A stretch of 64,000 bases of DNA from Candidatus Woesearchaeota archaeon (GTDB taxonomy: Archaea > Nanobdellota > Nanobdellia > Woesearchaeales > JACJVW01): assembly GCA_020637435.1 (NCBI GenBank), contig JACJVW010000001.1, forward strand, positions 434,001-498,000. Direction: 5' to 3'. The first letter of the stretch is position 1. Each line of letters opens with the position of its first letter. The notes under the pieces were generated by a model. That model saw nothing but the letters and a program-made list of their open reading frames with translations, made no database searches and was not told the origin of the DNA. The position numbers and the translations under genes were made by a program. Of this stretch, positions 58,001-64,000 are shown piece after piece.

Positions 58001-61000
58001 TATCATAATGGCAGTGAATGGTCGCTCAATGACACCATCATTAATGACTTATCCATGTACAATATGACGACCATAGCTCCAGGTGGACTACTTCTGATAA
58101 AAGACAGAGTGGAAAAAGCAGGCAATTGGTTCACAAACAGTAGCACCTATGGGTGGTACAGATACAGGATCGAGCTCAGGGATATCTACGATAATCTCAT
58201 CATCGGTGACAATGGTTCCGTTTGGTCAACCACAGCCCAGATCGCATTGAACACGACAGCGAACTTCTCGCTTGAACCCGATCTTGACGGACCGGATATC
58301 CTCTCCTTCGCTGTCAGTCCAAATACCACAGGTTATGGTGATACAGTCACCATTTCAGCATTCCTAAGCGACCCCTCAGGTGTCAACAATGCGACAGTAA
58401 ACTTGACATATCCCAATGGTACAGTGAAAACGCTGCAGCTCATAAATATTTCCAGCTATCAGTGGCAGTATGTCTTTAATGATACCTGGAAACGTGGAAC
58501 GCACAACTTCTCCCTAATCGCTGAAGATATCTACACCAATATCAATACTCAAAACACGAGCCTCGATATCCTCTCCAACCTTAGCATAGAGATTGCTACC
58601 TTGCAAGATACCTATCTGCCCGATCAGCTCGTTACGCTGACCAGTCCATTCTCGTGGTGGAACAGCACATGGACCTATCGTAAACAGGTTACTATGACTG
58701 CACAATCGTACCCTCGGCATAACGCTTACATTAAGCAGATCGTCAACCTGACCTATGAGCTTGAACAATTGGGCGTTACAGGAACCTTCGAGAACCAGAG
58801 CATACGGATAGTTGAATATAATGCCGTCACGGGTGAACCTAAGATATTCAACGGTTCAGCAAGTGAAAAGTACATAGTGCCGTACAAGCTTACTCTCAAC
58901 AGCACGCACGATAGCATCAGTAATGCGGTGGTAGCCCTTGAATGGAATGCAAATGCGACCACAGAAGCCAATCAGCAAAGAACATACTTCATCTACTATG
59001 ACATACAGGAAAATTCTCAGAAGCCTGCAACAACATACCTAAGCACCGTCTACAACAGTCCATGCACAGAAGACTACGTCATCACCGGCGATGTGAACGG
59101 AGACCTTTACTATTTAAGATCCTACAGGAATGGGACCTTTGGTCCGCAATCATGGGTAGGCGATGATGACAGCAACAACTGGGGTATCGGAATCGCTGAC
59201 TTCGACAACGATGGTGACTGTGACTTCGTCACCGGCGGCAATGATGGTTTCATTGACTACTATGAAAAGACCGGTTCAGGAAATTCCTTCTCCGCTACAA
59301 CGAACCTGCACTTTTTCAACGATGGGGGATACGGTATGGACATAGCCGTCGCTGACTACGATAACGATGGTAACTATGACTTTGTAATCTCAGGCAACAA
59401 CAATGTATTCACTGTTTTCCTTGGTGATGGGGACGGTACATTCACCTCATCTACCTTCACAGGCTACGTCGAAGAAGGACGCGGTAAAGATGCCGGTGAC
59501 ATGAACAGAGACGGGTTCATGGACTTTGTCGCAGGCTATGACCTCGGTATGATTTTTGTCTACTACGGCAATGGAGACGGCACCTTCAATGAATCGGACA
59601 TCAACTGGGACATAGGTAATACGGCATACGGAATCTCGGTAGCTGACCTTGACAAAGATGGCAATCTTGATATCTGTGCTGCACAGAGCAACGGACAGAT
59701 AAGATGCAGGTTCGGTGATGGTCAGGGTAACTTTGGAAATGAGATCATCACCGGCGCAGATCCCGGAGACTACGCTCCGATGGATGCATGGGACATCAAC
59801 CTTGACGGCTACATCGATATAGTTGCAAATTTCTATAGTAGTGAACAAGTCTTCGTCTACTTCGGCAACGGAACAGGCTATCTTACCGCATCGGCATACA
59901 ACCCGGTAGGTACAGCCATCGGCACGAACAGGATGGGTATCGCTGGCCCACTCATCAAAGACCCTGAATCTACAGTAACGTACCAAAGCGAGCTCAATGC
60001 AGAGAGTCCACTAAAGTCACGAGTACTCAATACTGGTTCCACATCATCAGGTTCATACACTTTCATCACCATAGAATACTTCAACACTACAACCGGAACG
60101 TGGAACCACACGGCACACATAGTCAATGATCTTCAGAGCTACAGCATGAATAACCCTCTCGGCATCGGCGGATTGCTAAATTTGCAGGCAGAGTTCGCGA
60201 CAGCTGGAGCCTGGAATACTTCTAGTTATACCAATGGTACATATCGCGTCCATGCTGAGCTTCGAAACTTGTACAATGAGACCCTCCATAACGACGATGG
60301 TTCAGCTGTCAATATAACCTACAACTTTACGCTTAAATATGACACAGACCCACCTGCAGTAGAATATCTAAACATCAATCCAGCAGAGACTGGATTCGGA
60401 AGCGACGTCATCGTGACCATAGACCTTGATGACGAAACAGGTGTCCACAATGTCTCTGCGAACATCACGTATCCAAACGGCACTCAATTCAGAGGGGATT
60501 TCGCTAAAAGGACGACAAAAAGATGGTCTTTCACCGCATCAGACCATTGGATTGTAGGCACCTACAATGTCAGCATAAATTATAATGATACGCTTGGCTT
60601 TGCCAATCAGACCAACACCAGTTATCTCATCAATACGAGTATCAATCTGACCATCGCTACAGAGCGCAACACGTACTTCGGAAATGAATCAGTTACATTG
60701 ACCAGTCCATTTGTGTGGTGGAATACGTCCTGGAACTACAGGAACACCTTTACGGTCGATCCAAGCCCTGCAGTCAGGCATGATGTCTATGTGCAGAAAA
60801 TGTTCAACTTTACCGACCTGCTTACCCAGCTTGGCGGCAACGGTATCTTCGACCTAAATTCCATACGCATAGTCCAGTACAACAGCGATGGCACGCCCAA
60901 AGTATTCAACGCATCCAGAAGCGGCGATGACAGATATAACATACCAGTCTCGTTTGCACAGGCTTCCGGGTTCCACACCCAGACCAATGCGTATGGCAAG

Positions 61001-64000
61001 GTTGAGTTCATAATCAATGGTACGCTGACAGCGAACACGCAAAAGACCTATGCGATCTACTTCGACCGCGAAGAGAACGGTATTAAACCGGTCACATATC
61101 TTAGCTACAATGAACCTGAAGAGTTCTACATAGTGTCCAACGACAATGGAAATGTCTACCAGCTCCTTCACAACGGAGGTACGAGCTTCGATAGTCCGGT
61201 CATCGTCATCGACCTTCCGGGAACTGCAGATGAATCTGCACGAGGTGTAGGCGTTGCCGACTTTGATCATGACGGAGACTATGACATAGTTATAGGTGGA
61301 GACAATGCGGGAAGTTACGCTCAATTTTATCTCTACAGGAACAATGGAGATGGTTCTTTCACGCCAATCTGGACTTCAGCCCCAGAGTTCGTCAATGCAT
61401 TGATAACTCCTATAGGCGTAGGTGACTTCGATGGAGATGGTTACTTCGATTTCTCCGTGGGAGGAAATAATGATAATCTCCTCGTCTATTTCAACGAGAA
61501 TGGTACAACCTTCACAAGGACGAAAATTGGAACATCCAACGTGGACCCCAACACTAGAGGCAAAGACGCTGGCGACATTGATGGTGACGGATTCGACGAC
61601 CTTATATATGTGGAAAACTCTGACAATGTCTATATCTACTTCTCCAATCAGGACAGAACTTTCAGCAGGTCTGCCCTTGACGCTGACGCGATACCGGCCG
61701 ACCCCTACTGCATAGCGGTAGCGGATTACGACAACGATAACCTTCTCGATATTCTCATCTCAGGAAACAATGGTGACATATACTGGTACAGAGGTAACCT
61801 TACAGGGTCGCTTGGCTACTTTGACAATGATGTGTACACCGGTACTGATGTCAATAATTACCAGGGTTGCGACAACTATGACTTCGATGATGATGGCAAT
61901 ATGGACTTCATCATGTCCAGATGGAACAGCGATGAAACATGGTACTATAGGGGAGACGGAAACGGCGGATTTACAGGTACAATGCTTGGTGACAGTTCTG
62001 ATGGCATAAATGACGCTATGGGTGCGGCAGCTCCGGACAGGCACGAAGGAAGCATGACCCTTGCGTCACCAGAAGAGAAGTTCTCATCTACTACTGCATC
62101 AAAAGCGCAAGATATCATAGACACACGGTCTAATCTGTATGTCTACATGAGCGTCCAGAGATGGAATTCATCAGATTCGATATGGGAGAATACGACCTCC
62201 ATCGTCAACAGCACCTACAACACGATATTCGCAGGAAGCCTTCTCGACCTCAGTTCACTCTGGCAGGCAGCAGGAGCATGGAATACAACGAGCAGTCCGG
62301 AAGGATGGTACCGAGCCTATGTAGCGCTACGTGATCCAGGAAACAAGACCCTTCTCAACTATGATGGTAAAGCTCTAAACGCTTCTTACAACTTCAGCAT
62401 CTCTACTGATAACGTAGGTCCTTCGTACACGAACTTCCTGGCATTCCCCGACCCTGCAGGTTATACAAACAATATCACAGTCCGGATAGACGCTCAGGAT
62501 GAGACAGGTATCGGTTCTCTATGGGCAAACATAACCTTCCCCAATGGCACCGTATTGACCAAAAATATGACACCGGTAACTGCCGCAAGGTACACAACCT
62601 GGTTCAACCAGACCTGGCGATATGGAAGCTACAAGATAGAAGTGTTCGGAAATGATTCCAATGGCTTCCAGAGCAACACATCCAAGATTATTGTTGTAGC
62701 AGCAAATGCGACTTTCTCCACCTTGCTCAACAAACAGCTCTTCTATCCCAACGAGTCCGTAGTCTTAAGCGGCACCTTGAACAATGGTCAGTATGCTAAC
62801 TTCACCTATTATCTCAAGATGGGTATTGAGTACTACAATACGACCGACTGGGTCTTGATTGATATGGTTGTCAATGAGACCACACCAAGGAAATTAAACG
62901 TCACCAAGACCCTGAATCTGGGAGCCGTCTGGAACGCGGCCGGAGCATGGAACACTTCCCTCAATAAATCGGGCACCTACAGACTTTTCACCAGATTGAC
63001 AGATGGTGCACAGTATAATGGTACCGAACTTTACCTCCAGCAGATAAACACAACTCAGATAGTTGACTACAAGGAGTTTGAACTGCGCAACACCACAGAC
63101 TTCCCTGCAATAAACTCGTTCACTATAACCCCTAATCCATCGGGATACGGGCAAAGAGTGCTCATCGAAGCGAACCTGACAGACAATACCGGAATTTTCC
63201 TTGCAAGAGTAAATCTCACGAGACCTGATGGACACAATGCGACATTCAACCTCTACAATAGTACACTGCAGATTTTCAACAACACCTACAACGGTACATG
63301 GGTAGTAGGTGAATATAATATCACTTTCTTCATCAATGATACCGACGGAAATTTCGACATGCAGGAATACTCATTTGAGGTTACTTCCGATATGAACATA
63401 ACCGTCGCGACGCTGCAGAATATCTACTACCAGGATGACACTGTCTGGTTAACCCCTCTTGACTGGCACCTCACAGGTTGGCATTACAGGTTGCCGTTGA
63501 CCCTAGATACCGGCTACACGAAACGTTCTGAAAAGACTTCAGTAAAATACCTCGTGAATTTCACACAATTGATAGCGGCAAATGGGATAGGAGGTAGTCT
63601 TGACCAGGATTCCTTGCGGGTAAGGGATGCTGACGGAACTGCAGTCAGTTTCGAAGTTCTGCGGTGGTGGGCAGATGATACCGCGATGATACGGTTCAAG
63701 CTGGGCACAGGTGCAACCCTGCTGCCAAGAGACACCACACTTCGCTATTACATCTACTTCGATACAGACAATTTCCCAGCAAAGACAAACGCAGAAGCGT
63801 CCAATATTATCCACGAATATGTCATGTGTATGGGCCAGAATACAAACGACTATCATGTGGCATACAGTGACTATAATGGAAGTTTCCAGAGCTTTGGCGA
63901 TGTCGATATTGGCGCAAACGCAAGGCGAGGCCGCGTAGGTGACCTGGACAATGACGGTGACTATGACTTCATCATAGGCGAATCCTCCGGTACAGATACC
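46067..64000 (+). CDS. Second giant cell-surface protein (FG-GAP/VCBS and DUF2341 modules), runs off the window
   Basis: Open from the ATG at 46067 to the last base: 5,978 codons without a stop; the C terminus is not seen. Signal peptide 1-27 (LTVILLALLLTIFTISA). Domains: Ig-like region; a golvesin-C-like/Xly-CBD-like domain (about 883-1010; REYYGSGYLHDF, YEVYMTYP, VVADAFRLV); a stalk module (about 1195-1550) with DTNANGLID, homologous to residues 27-330 of the first giant; a concanavalin-like domain (1557-1765); Ig-like domains; a DUF2341 domain (from 2268, ALYMYYGNPTATNASNG); then repeating blocks of DUF2341-like jelly roll, four or five FG-GAP/VCBS repeats (DFDNDGDFDI type, Ca-binding loops), a beta domain and Ig-like domains. 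Translation is coupled to the dead recombinase gene through GGAGGGGGTG. Very rich in Asn-x-Ser/Thr. Probable glycosylated adhesin. Confidence 0.93.
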   Translation, partial: MRKRGNNKTLTVILLALLLTIFTISAAPNIDIRIDMATENRSVGDTVQIGISTYINNVIVLSLPAKVFISGPEGSSELATSDTFRGLRIGNFTPTRAGTYTITAQVIINGQPYEQSDEVEVAQPPYAFTTEYLVNGTLLQAHITQPADRTVRINLIRESQIIPLCEAECAADCTFSCPLPELDSAIIHLQTQIDAEPYLYSTTDIVTAAMKSIECEFVAPKYGLYTTIQLPQEDLLEAYITGDRTEQITDGTFTTDAPGAYTLMMLYLQDNTTVSCSKDFTVSADGDEARLNLIDDYFDPIYAKTYTLYNIEKEGHANICDEAWYIDDTTVQTISFPANLSRGQLLCKSAPANMSKADAETYVTFLRSGAATFFNVGFSSFESYAYILKDSVAKEILGPYNKTIHTQNFTTIIGPPALYAVVHKNMAESETDLSVGPVLVIPMEENASISYINGTTLFIREKTALQREDIFQSQGVRFVQELQLKPREDTITETDKQILSDAQTIELISPELKKIHLPAGIIPKETPHGMYMLHEIFYGNASRVSRITIIGTEANLSISEGKQKNATKGDTVRFVHTIVNSIRDGSAIIEVQIGDTAAQVSVNVIEGSIEVPITDTNNNGIPDLGIMLPGEDKEILITAIVPKNASAGNHTIPITVQDLQRSIGNTVYDLIHVEADLFEPVYSNDLDLYAIEEHEGQLQILIQNNFMDEKEAQLTLHIGNNSIVENIIVPKDSTFMFTYPVEDLSSNEKIEAVLTAFGESNKNNNQRTFLRAQRWTEDRSYRKTLYLTEKEHQDHEQYRFRASAARDGMDLSSIRLTYATDTTEGIGYAYPLFSITAYDEKQVDLIIELSMLPKNTVVPLYIYYDKSEASIPPNTSAHLPEIIIDNTNRTVQMNGRWGSDYVSREYYGSGYLHDFARGKGEKSVIYGLQVPKSDYEVYMTYPTDPTFSKHVPVSITGTEGTQTIYIDQDRRPQDWTYLGVYALDSNSQITISNAKTEGLVVADAFRLVQVGSYERFSDEEKWFIPVQKKTEYISIFENSTLKINTTDMTNITVTTSMQTNYTLEENSVLLAPISDLTVMVRGKVCKVSCSYKENTYVIEVIRKQSLLLKPFPSVKKGQDETEVLNLSAYLRPTTRLQITNSTINASLKEKVLHLGPSPAGVHRIILIATDTNVTEQLPALLVQVAPKDTEQTIQGHAEIGHPVQWKKIVINDTTQLPVDAANIRVNNGSSYSFRVDERIIDAQEMEKAKEDREILKKLKAFEEEKQNSNFIRAMSISVQSLAAQTQVQTDIDLTKVQNTTLVMEENATSYIIEYTTPAPDIAIRSESEKDFTKKKDIVVFSNVTFHYYNVTSYTDVDESLPEQLHLYWHRQEGSVDIIHDPRLKELLDVQLIDTNANGLIDKVQWLTPQLSEQNFSLEIDLTILNLQSYPTLYKNWTVLFNTTGTANLTIYTLNTSWSEFYNDLSSTHDDLTFLDVRCGATSRYDEIILLLENGSQKSITTVAPTDQFVVDGLRVADWNCSQTARWDNQIITTGVHIQRFEFGNDILYARNYGFLLFETFESYANNTNATDWIDYTDDSPVTQGETALTYDNGTTTSIVIAAAAEEFTEYNGTGALAWHSYEVKGELWIEGNTSGNYEINIYAYSDFNAPVSRDYYSLEFIPSYTGGFRLNGDSNTFVINNPTINTSVTPQFNVTYSFRFLVMNNGANRDLYAMMWKSNETEPSSWQAQARDVLAANSAGTIAFSVANAKVHFDNIIVQNATSIPQITIISPPYGPHDVIDNLYFNVSVDKDAANCNVTINTTSYNMSQWNTTHWYMNVTLGVYGTLPVTFYCEDDFGNSGNKSTTIRLGTSAITILAPLNETTTDYTPLLNVTLNDTYDVWYSLDYGANSSIIPSVDNFTTILGPLNQSQHLIYVYINDSGVIDYTYVYFSIDVPVPNATMTLYDEGINPSAADDPLVDIKLQSIYAYTYRYSCNTTAWTEWRTWTGNGCSGTCDWYVNFNLTNASLGCNVSDGPKWVYAEVRNYFNETGYANDSINIDLSPPRINLTTPLNYSLATTQKVTFGVNASDHYSSVQYCQLYVNGSICGGLISPIVDDVIKNVTKNITTDCNFVGTGEYVWRMYCRDDTNSHWSNYSEYRTLFVDVDGPVINASLSTNKIGFNQSILINATITEQYSNISNVSANITYPNGTSRLFAMSNTSSTDYYYYFTDTWGGGLYQVRVRANDTAGWKTTSSVKRFNVSVNASVYIRTELGIYAPGMQVNLTQRMPGWIDENWLYRLPLAVTEESGTDLIQHQIRITLNTSALITEGKMNADCSDIRFGTDNASSLYFWLESGCNTDYTTYWVKMDELDALDTKALYMYYGNPTATNASNGTRVFQWFDDMETFTGWVAEGTGSVAQSTANVYERAYAQIKQTNCDPAGGSKNLGFTLNRTNWLVEFHRYRGSGDIASCTVDRTGVETAADNGYSGAFQHGGGSDIWVDRRTGGGATVLDSSSIIDILDTWHISQLLLTDDEIRHVILDTNYTIVEQTQAIDTTYTTFDQVAIRGGRPYYIDMIKIRKYASAEPTFTIGSEQGVFENRSQVSGSDNFTAYYYLSVYNESGGSFLLDKHVVEFLANTTEPLLLLNPMWLGYGAWNTGAYYDGVYQARATLTDPNNNTLINEDGELLESRFNFTIDRYPDILGAGITPTFNGWGESFTLQANVTYPLPINRVWANITWANGSVQVVNLPLAEDITYEATLTDIWDTGLHSILFASNNSAGYTSTEGPYGFSINGNSSITLATVKDLYYPNKVIEITSPYQWWNTSWRYRVIINLDQKGYDRDDIWMRHNINISDILASSGVSGTLDYNSLRLVEYTAQGGAATYNGTLTDDTKYLVPFEVDQLKDYDSLYNAKIHLEWIANGTTESAISRQWALYFEIDESNTGVFYSIERPTEFIGYPGTTSEHLFAEVYGDGTFGAETLIVDLLGDNQMYGSDPVADFDNDGDFDILVGYSEDTGPIFDYRLYEQIFDSPLTFISQGVIFDGLNNQYFEDSVTGDWNDDGWMDTILATDTNRLYVLLNNKTGGFELGPALFGDPNTRGKDVGDFNEDGLQDFAYMESAGILYIYFSNGDGTFRIYQEGFSKSAQAWSNCLAVADFDNDGHDDIVAGDNNEIYFLQGNGLGNFTSLGNVLNMGATNYVSCDNIDADRDGNQDLVFSLYGEQQQDYYKGYGNETFTYFSTFGNQQSMGIEAPAYLPTVISHSSRAEKYANSTTQSRILNTGAAPFKGYLFTQIRFWNSSDVVWEPIATIINESNASTAREVGRASALNIKDAFDSYSRWNVSSNKLGQYQVVVEFRHLNGSIHVMDDGTMLNMTYNFSVELDTLGPDIQELRKNPSTTGFGQEVIIEAVLEDEGNGVDSAWMNITRPDNVSAMFNLTQISTSLWRYTYNDTWIWGNYSIQFYTNDTGGYNSSLNSSFFVRGSVLMNATTEQLIYNPNQTVRLTSSFSWWNQTWHYRVPLIMESADFNRYKSIVGGYLNFTEKLAELDCGATACSGEFINSSLRVIEYGTDGQPIIYNSSKTGQEAYTIPFLFDYEAGYQRITNAYADIRFNAPGLTDRDEERYFMIYFDILEFGSKAISQRTDTLMPSDGSIFSFIAVSDDDNDVYVIENYQNGTWGIIDDIGEPSGTNNRRAIIQGDFDNDGDEDIILGVPQNGFEVYFYNHTTPGTFVNEGVIANITDGSSAISMGGAVGDFNGDGNLDFAMSPNDIYFDVFFGDGKAQFILDATYNICGANDARGQDAADVDLDGDIDIIAACTGNPDLYILTNDGTGTFLATSLTVTNVLNDPYGLAVADFDNDTLPDIVASYGDTDTMYFYKGNGDGTFNNGGALSITTQGSFYPGLDAFDFDNDGLQDLVAAGRFPNNIYYFKGDGDGTFTYIKSIGTTSDDTYTVSAPMGTIPSSFRTLTTEETTNVTTLSSIVNEGSTDLGGYLWVGIDYHNGSEWSLNDTIINDLSMYNMTTIAPGGLLLIKDRVEKAGNWFTNSSTYGWYRYRIELRDIYDNLIIGDNGSVWSTTAQIALNTTANFSLEPDLDGPDILSFAVSPNTTGYGDTVTISAFLSDPSGVNNATVNLTYPNGTVKTLQLINISSYQWQYVFNDTWKRGTHNFSLIAEDIYTNINTQNTSLDILSNLSIEIATLQDTYLPDQLVTLTSPFSWWNSTWTYRKQVTMTAQSYPRHNAYIKQIVNLTYELEQLGVTGTFENQSIRIVEYNAVTGEPKIFNGSASEKYIVPYKLTLNSTHDSISNAVVALEWNANATTEANQQRTYFIYYDIQENSQKPATTYLSTVYNSPCTEDYVITGDVNGDLYYLRSYRNGTFGPQSWVGDDDSNNWGIGIADFDNDGDCDFVTGGNDGFIDYYEKTGSGNSFSATTNLHFFNDGGYGMDIAVADYDNDGNYDFVISGNNNVFTVFLGDGDGTFTSSTFTGYVEEGRGKDAGDMNRDGFMDFVAGYDLGMIFVYYGNGDGTFNESDINWDIGNTAYGISVADLDKDGNLDICAAQSNGQIRCRFGDGQGNFGNEIITGADPGDYAPMDAWDINLDGYIDIVANFYSSEQVFVYFGNGTGYLTASAYNPVGTAIGTNRMGIAGPLIKDPESTVTYQSELNAESPLKSRVLNTGSTSSGSYTFITIEYFNTTTGTWNHTAHIVNDLQSYSMNNPLGIGGLLNLQAEFATAGAWNTSSYTNGTYRVHAELRNLYNETLHNDDGSAVNITYNFTLKYDTDPPAVEYLNINPAETGFGSDVIVTIDLDDETGVHNVSANITYPNGTQFRGDFAKRTTKRWSFTASDHWIVGTYNVSINYNDTLGFANQTNTSYLINTSINLTIATERNTYFGNESVTLTSPFVWWNTSWNYRNTFTVDPSPAVRHDVYVQKMFNFTDLLTQLGGNGIFDLNSIRIVQYNSDGTPKVFNASRSGDDRYNIPVSFAQASGFHTQTNAYGKVEFIINGTLTANTQKTYAIYFDREENGIKPVTYLSYNEPEEFYIVSNDNGNVYQLLHNGGTSFDSPVIVIDLPGTADESARGVGVADFDHDGDYDIVIGGDNAGSYAQFYLYRNNGDGSFTPIWTSAPEFVNALITPIGVGDFDGDGYFDFSVGGNNDNLLVYFNENGTTFTRTKIGTSNVDPNTRGKDAGDIDGDGFDDLIYVENSDNVYIYFSNQDRTFSRSALDADAIPADPYCIAVADYDNDNLLDILISGNNGDIYWYRGNLTGSLGYFDNDVYTGTDVNNYQGCDNYDFDDDGNMDFIMSRWNSDETWYYRGDGNGGFTGTMLGDSSDGINDAMGAAAPDRHEGSMTLASPEEKFSSTTASKAQDIIDTRSNLYVYMSVQRWNSSDSIWENTTSIVNSTYNTIFAGSLLDLSSLWQAAGAWNTTSSPEGWYRAYVALRDPGNKTLLNYDGKALNASYNFSISTDNVGPSYTNFLAFPDPAGYTNNITVRIDAQDETGIGSLWANITFPNGTVLTKNMTPVTAARYTTWFNQTWRYGSYKIEVFGNDSNGFQSNTSKIIVVAANATFSTLLNKQLFYPNESVVLSGTLNNGQYANFTYYLKMGIEYYNTTDWVLIDMVVNETTPRKLNVTKTLNLGAVWNAAGAWNTSLNKSGTYRLFTRLTDGAQYNGTELYLQQINTTQIVDYKEFELRNTTDFPAINSFTITPNPSGYGQRVLIEANLTDNTGIFLARVNLTRPDGHNATFNLYNSTLQIFNNTYNGTWVVGEYNITFFINDTDGNFDMQEYSFEVTSDMNITVATLQNIYYQDDTVWLTPLDWHLTGWHYRLPLTLDTGYTKRSEKTSVKYLVNFTQLIAANGIGGSLDQDSLRVRDADGTAVSFEVLRWWADDTAMIRFKLGTGATLLPRDTTLRYYIYFDTDNFPAKTNAEASNIIHEYVMCMGQNTNDYHVAYSDYNGSFQSFGDVDIGANARRGRVGDLDNDGDYDFIIGESSGTDT
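54470..64000 (+). repeat. Tandem ~690-residue DUF2341-VCBS-Ig modules in giant protein 2
   Basis: Each module starts with a tryptophan signature of the type W-W-N-x-x-W-x-Y-R. Starts are 54470 (WWNTSWRYR), 56531 (WWNQTWHYR), 58655 (WWNSTWTYR), 60716 (WWNTSWNYR) and 63464 (variant DWHLTGWHYR). Spacings are 2061, 2124, 2061 and 2748 bases; the longest one holds an extra beta/Ig block of about 690 bases (near 62700-63400). Within each module come FG-GAP loops such as DFDNDGDFDI and DYDNDGNYDF, then blocks like GPDI...NPSTTGFGQEV and a closing strand before the next WWN. A diverged DUF2341 copy precedes the array at 52870. Confidence 0.85.

Noticed and set aside
1..64000. CRISPR array or rRNA genes
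   Set aside because: No regularly spaced short direct repeats with unique spacers and no rRNA-like sequence were seen on reading both strands.

Overview
The window reads as archaeal chromosome. Evidence: topoisomerase VI subunits A and B, aIF5A, ribosomal proteins L40e and L44e, an archaeal/eukaryotic-type glycyl-tRNA synthetase, a RIO1 kinase, a KH-domain Pno1/Krr1-like protein, a proteasome-activating AAA ATPase, an archaellin with a class III signal, TATA boxes of the TTTATAAA type, and a tRNA gene with bulge-helix-bulge introns. The compact operons, the tiny accessory proteins and the two enormous secreted proteins built from Asn-rich beta domains resemble DPANN genomes of the Woesearchaeota/Pacearchaeota kind. 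That placement is an inference from gene style, not a phylogenetic result.

Layout. 0.1-7.2 kb: a full-length RelA/SpoT-type (p)ppGpp enzyme (unusual for an archaeon), a tRNA-Arg(UCU) with two introns, a membrane protein, an OGG1-like DNA glycosylase, a DUF218 protein, a small nucleotide-processing-fold protein, a ParA ATPase beside an imperfect palindrome, and a RIO1 kinase. 7.3-23.0 kb: an AbrB-type regulator preceded by a cluster of dyad operators; its stop overlaps the start of a 5,078-residue surface protein with one membrane helix and a cytoplasmic tail of seven GWP-type repeats. 23.1-42.9 kb: ordinary housekeeping in short operons (KH-Top6B-Top6A; Mth938-like/unknown/NAD(P)HX dehydratase; aIF5A-L40e-GlyRS; aminotransferase-malate dehydrogenase) plus glutamate-5-kinase-like kinase, CTP synthase, L44e, a hydrolase, a PRC-barrel protein, a phosphoesterase, a UPF0182 membrane protein and PAN. 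43.1-64.0 kb: a surface region with archaellin, a 2-TM partner, a secreted protein, a catalytically dead tyrosine-recombinase homologue, and a second giant surface protein that overlaps the recombinase homologue by one base and runs off the window after 5,978 codons.

The two giant genes fill about half of the window. They share a homologous N-terminal-type module, and each is translationally coupled to a small upstream gene for a DNA-binding-type protein (AbrB in one case, a dead recombinase in the other). Each small gene has inverted repeats in its upstream region. The pattern of a small DNA-binding regulator joined to a giant adhesin, seen twice, is the most interesting feature of the window. 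It suggests dedicated regulators controlling alternative giant cell-surface proteins.
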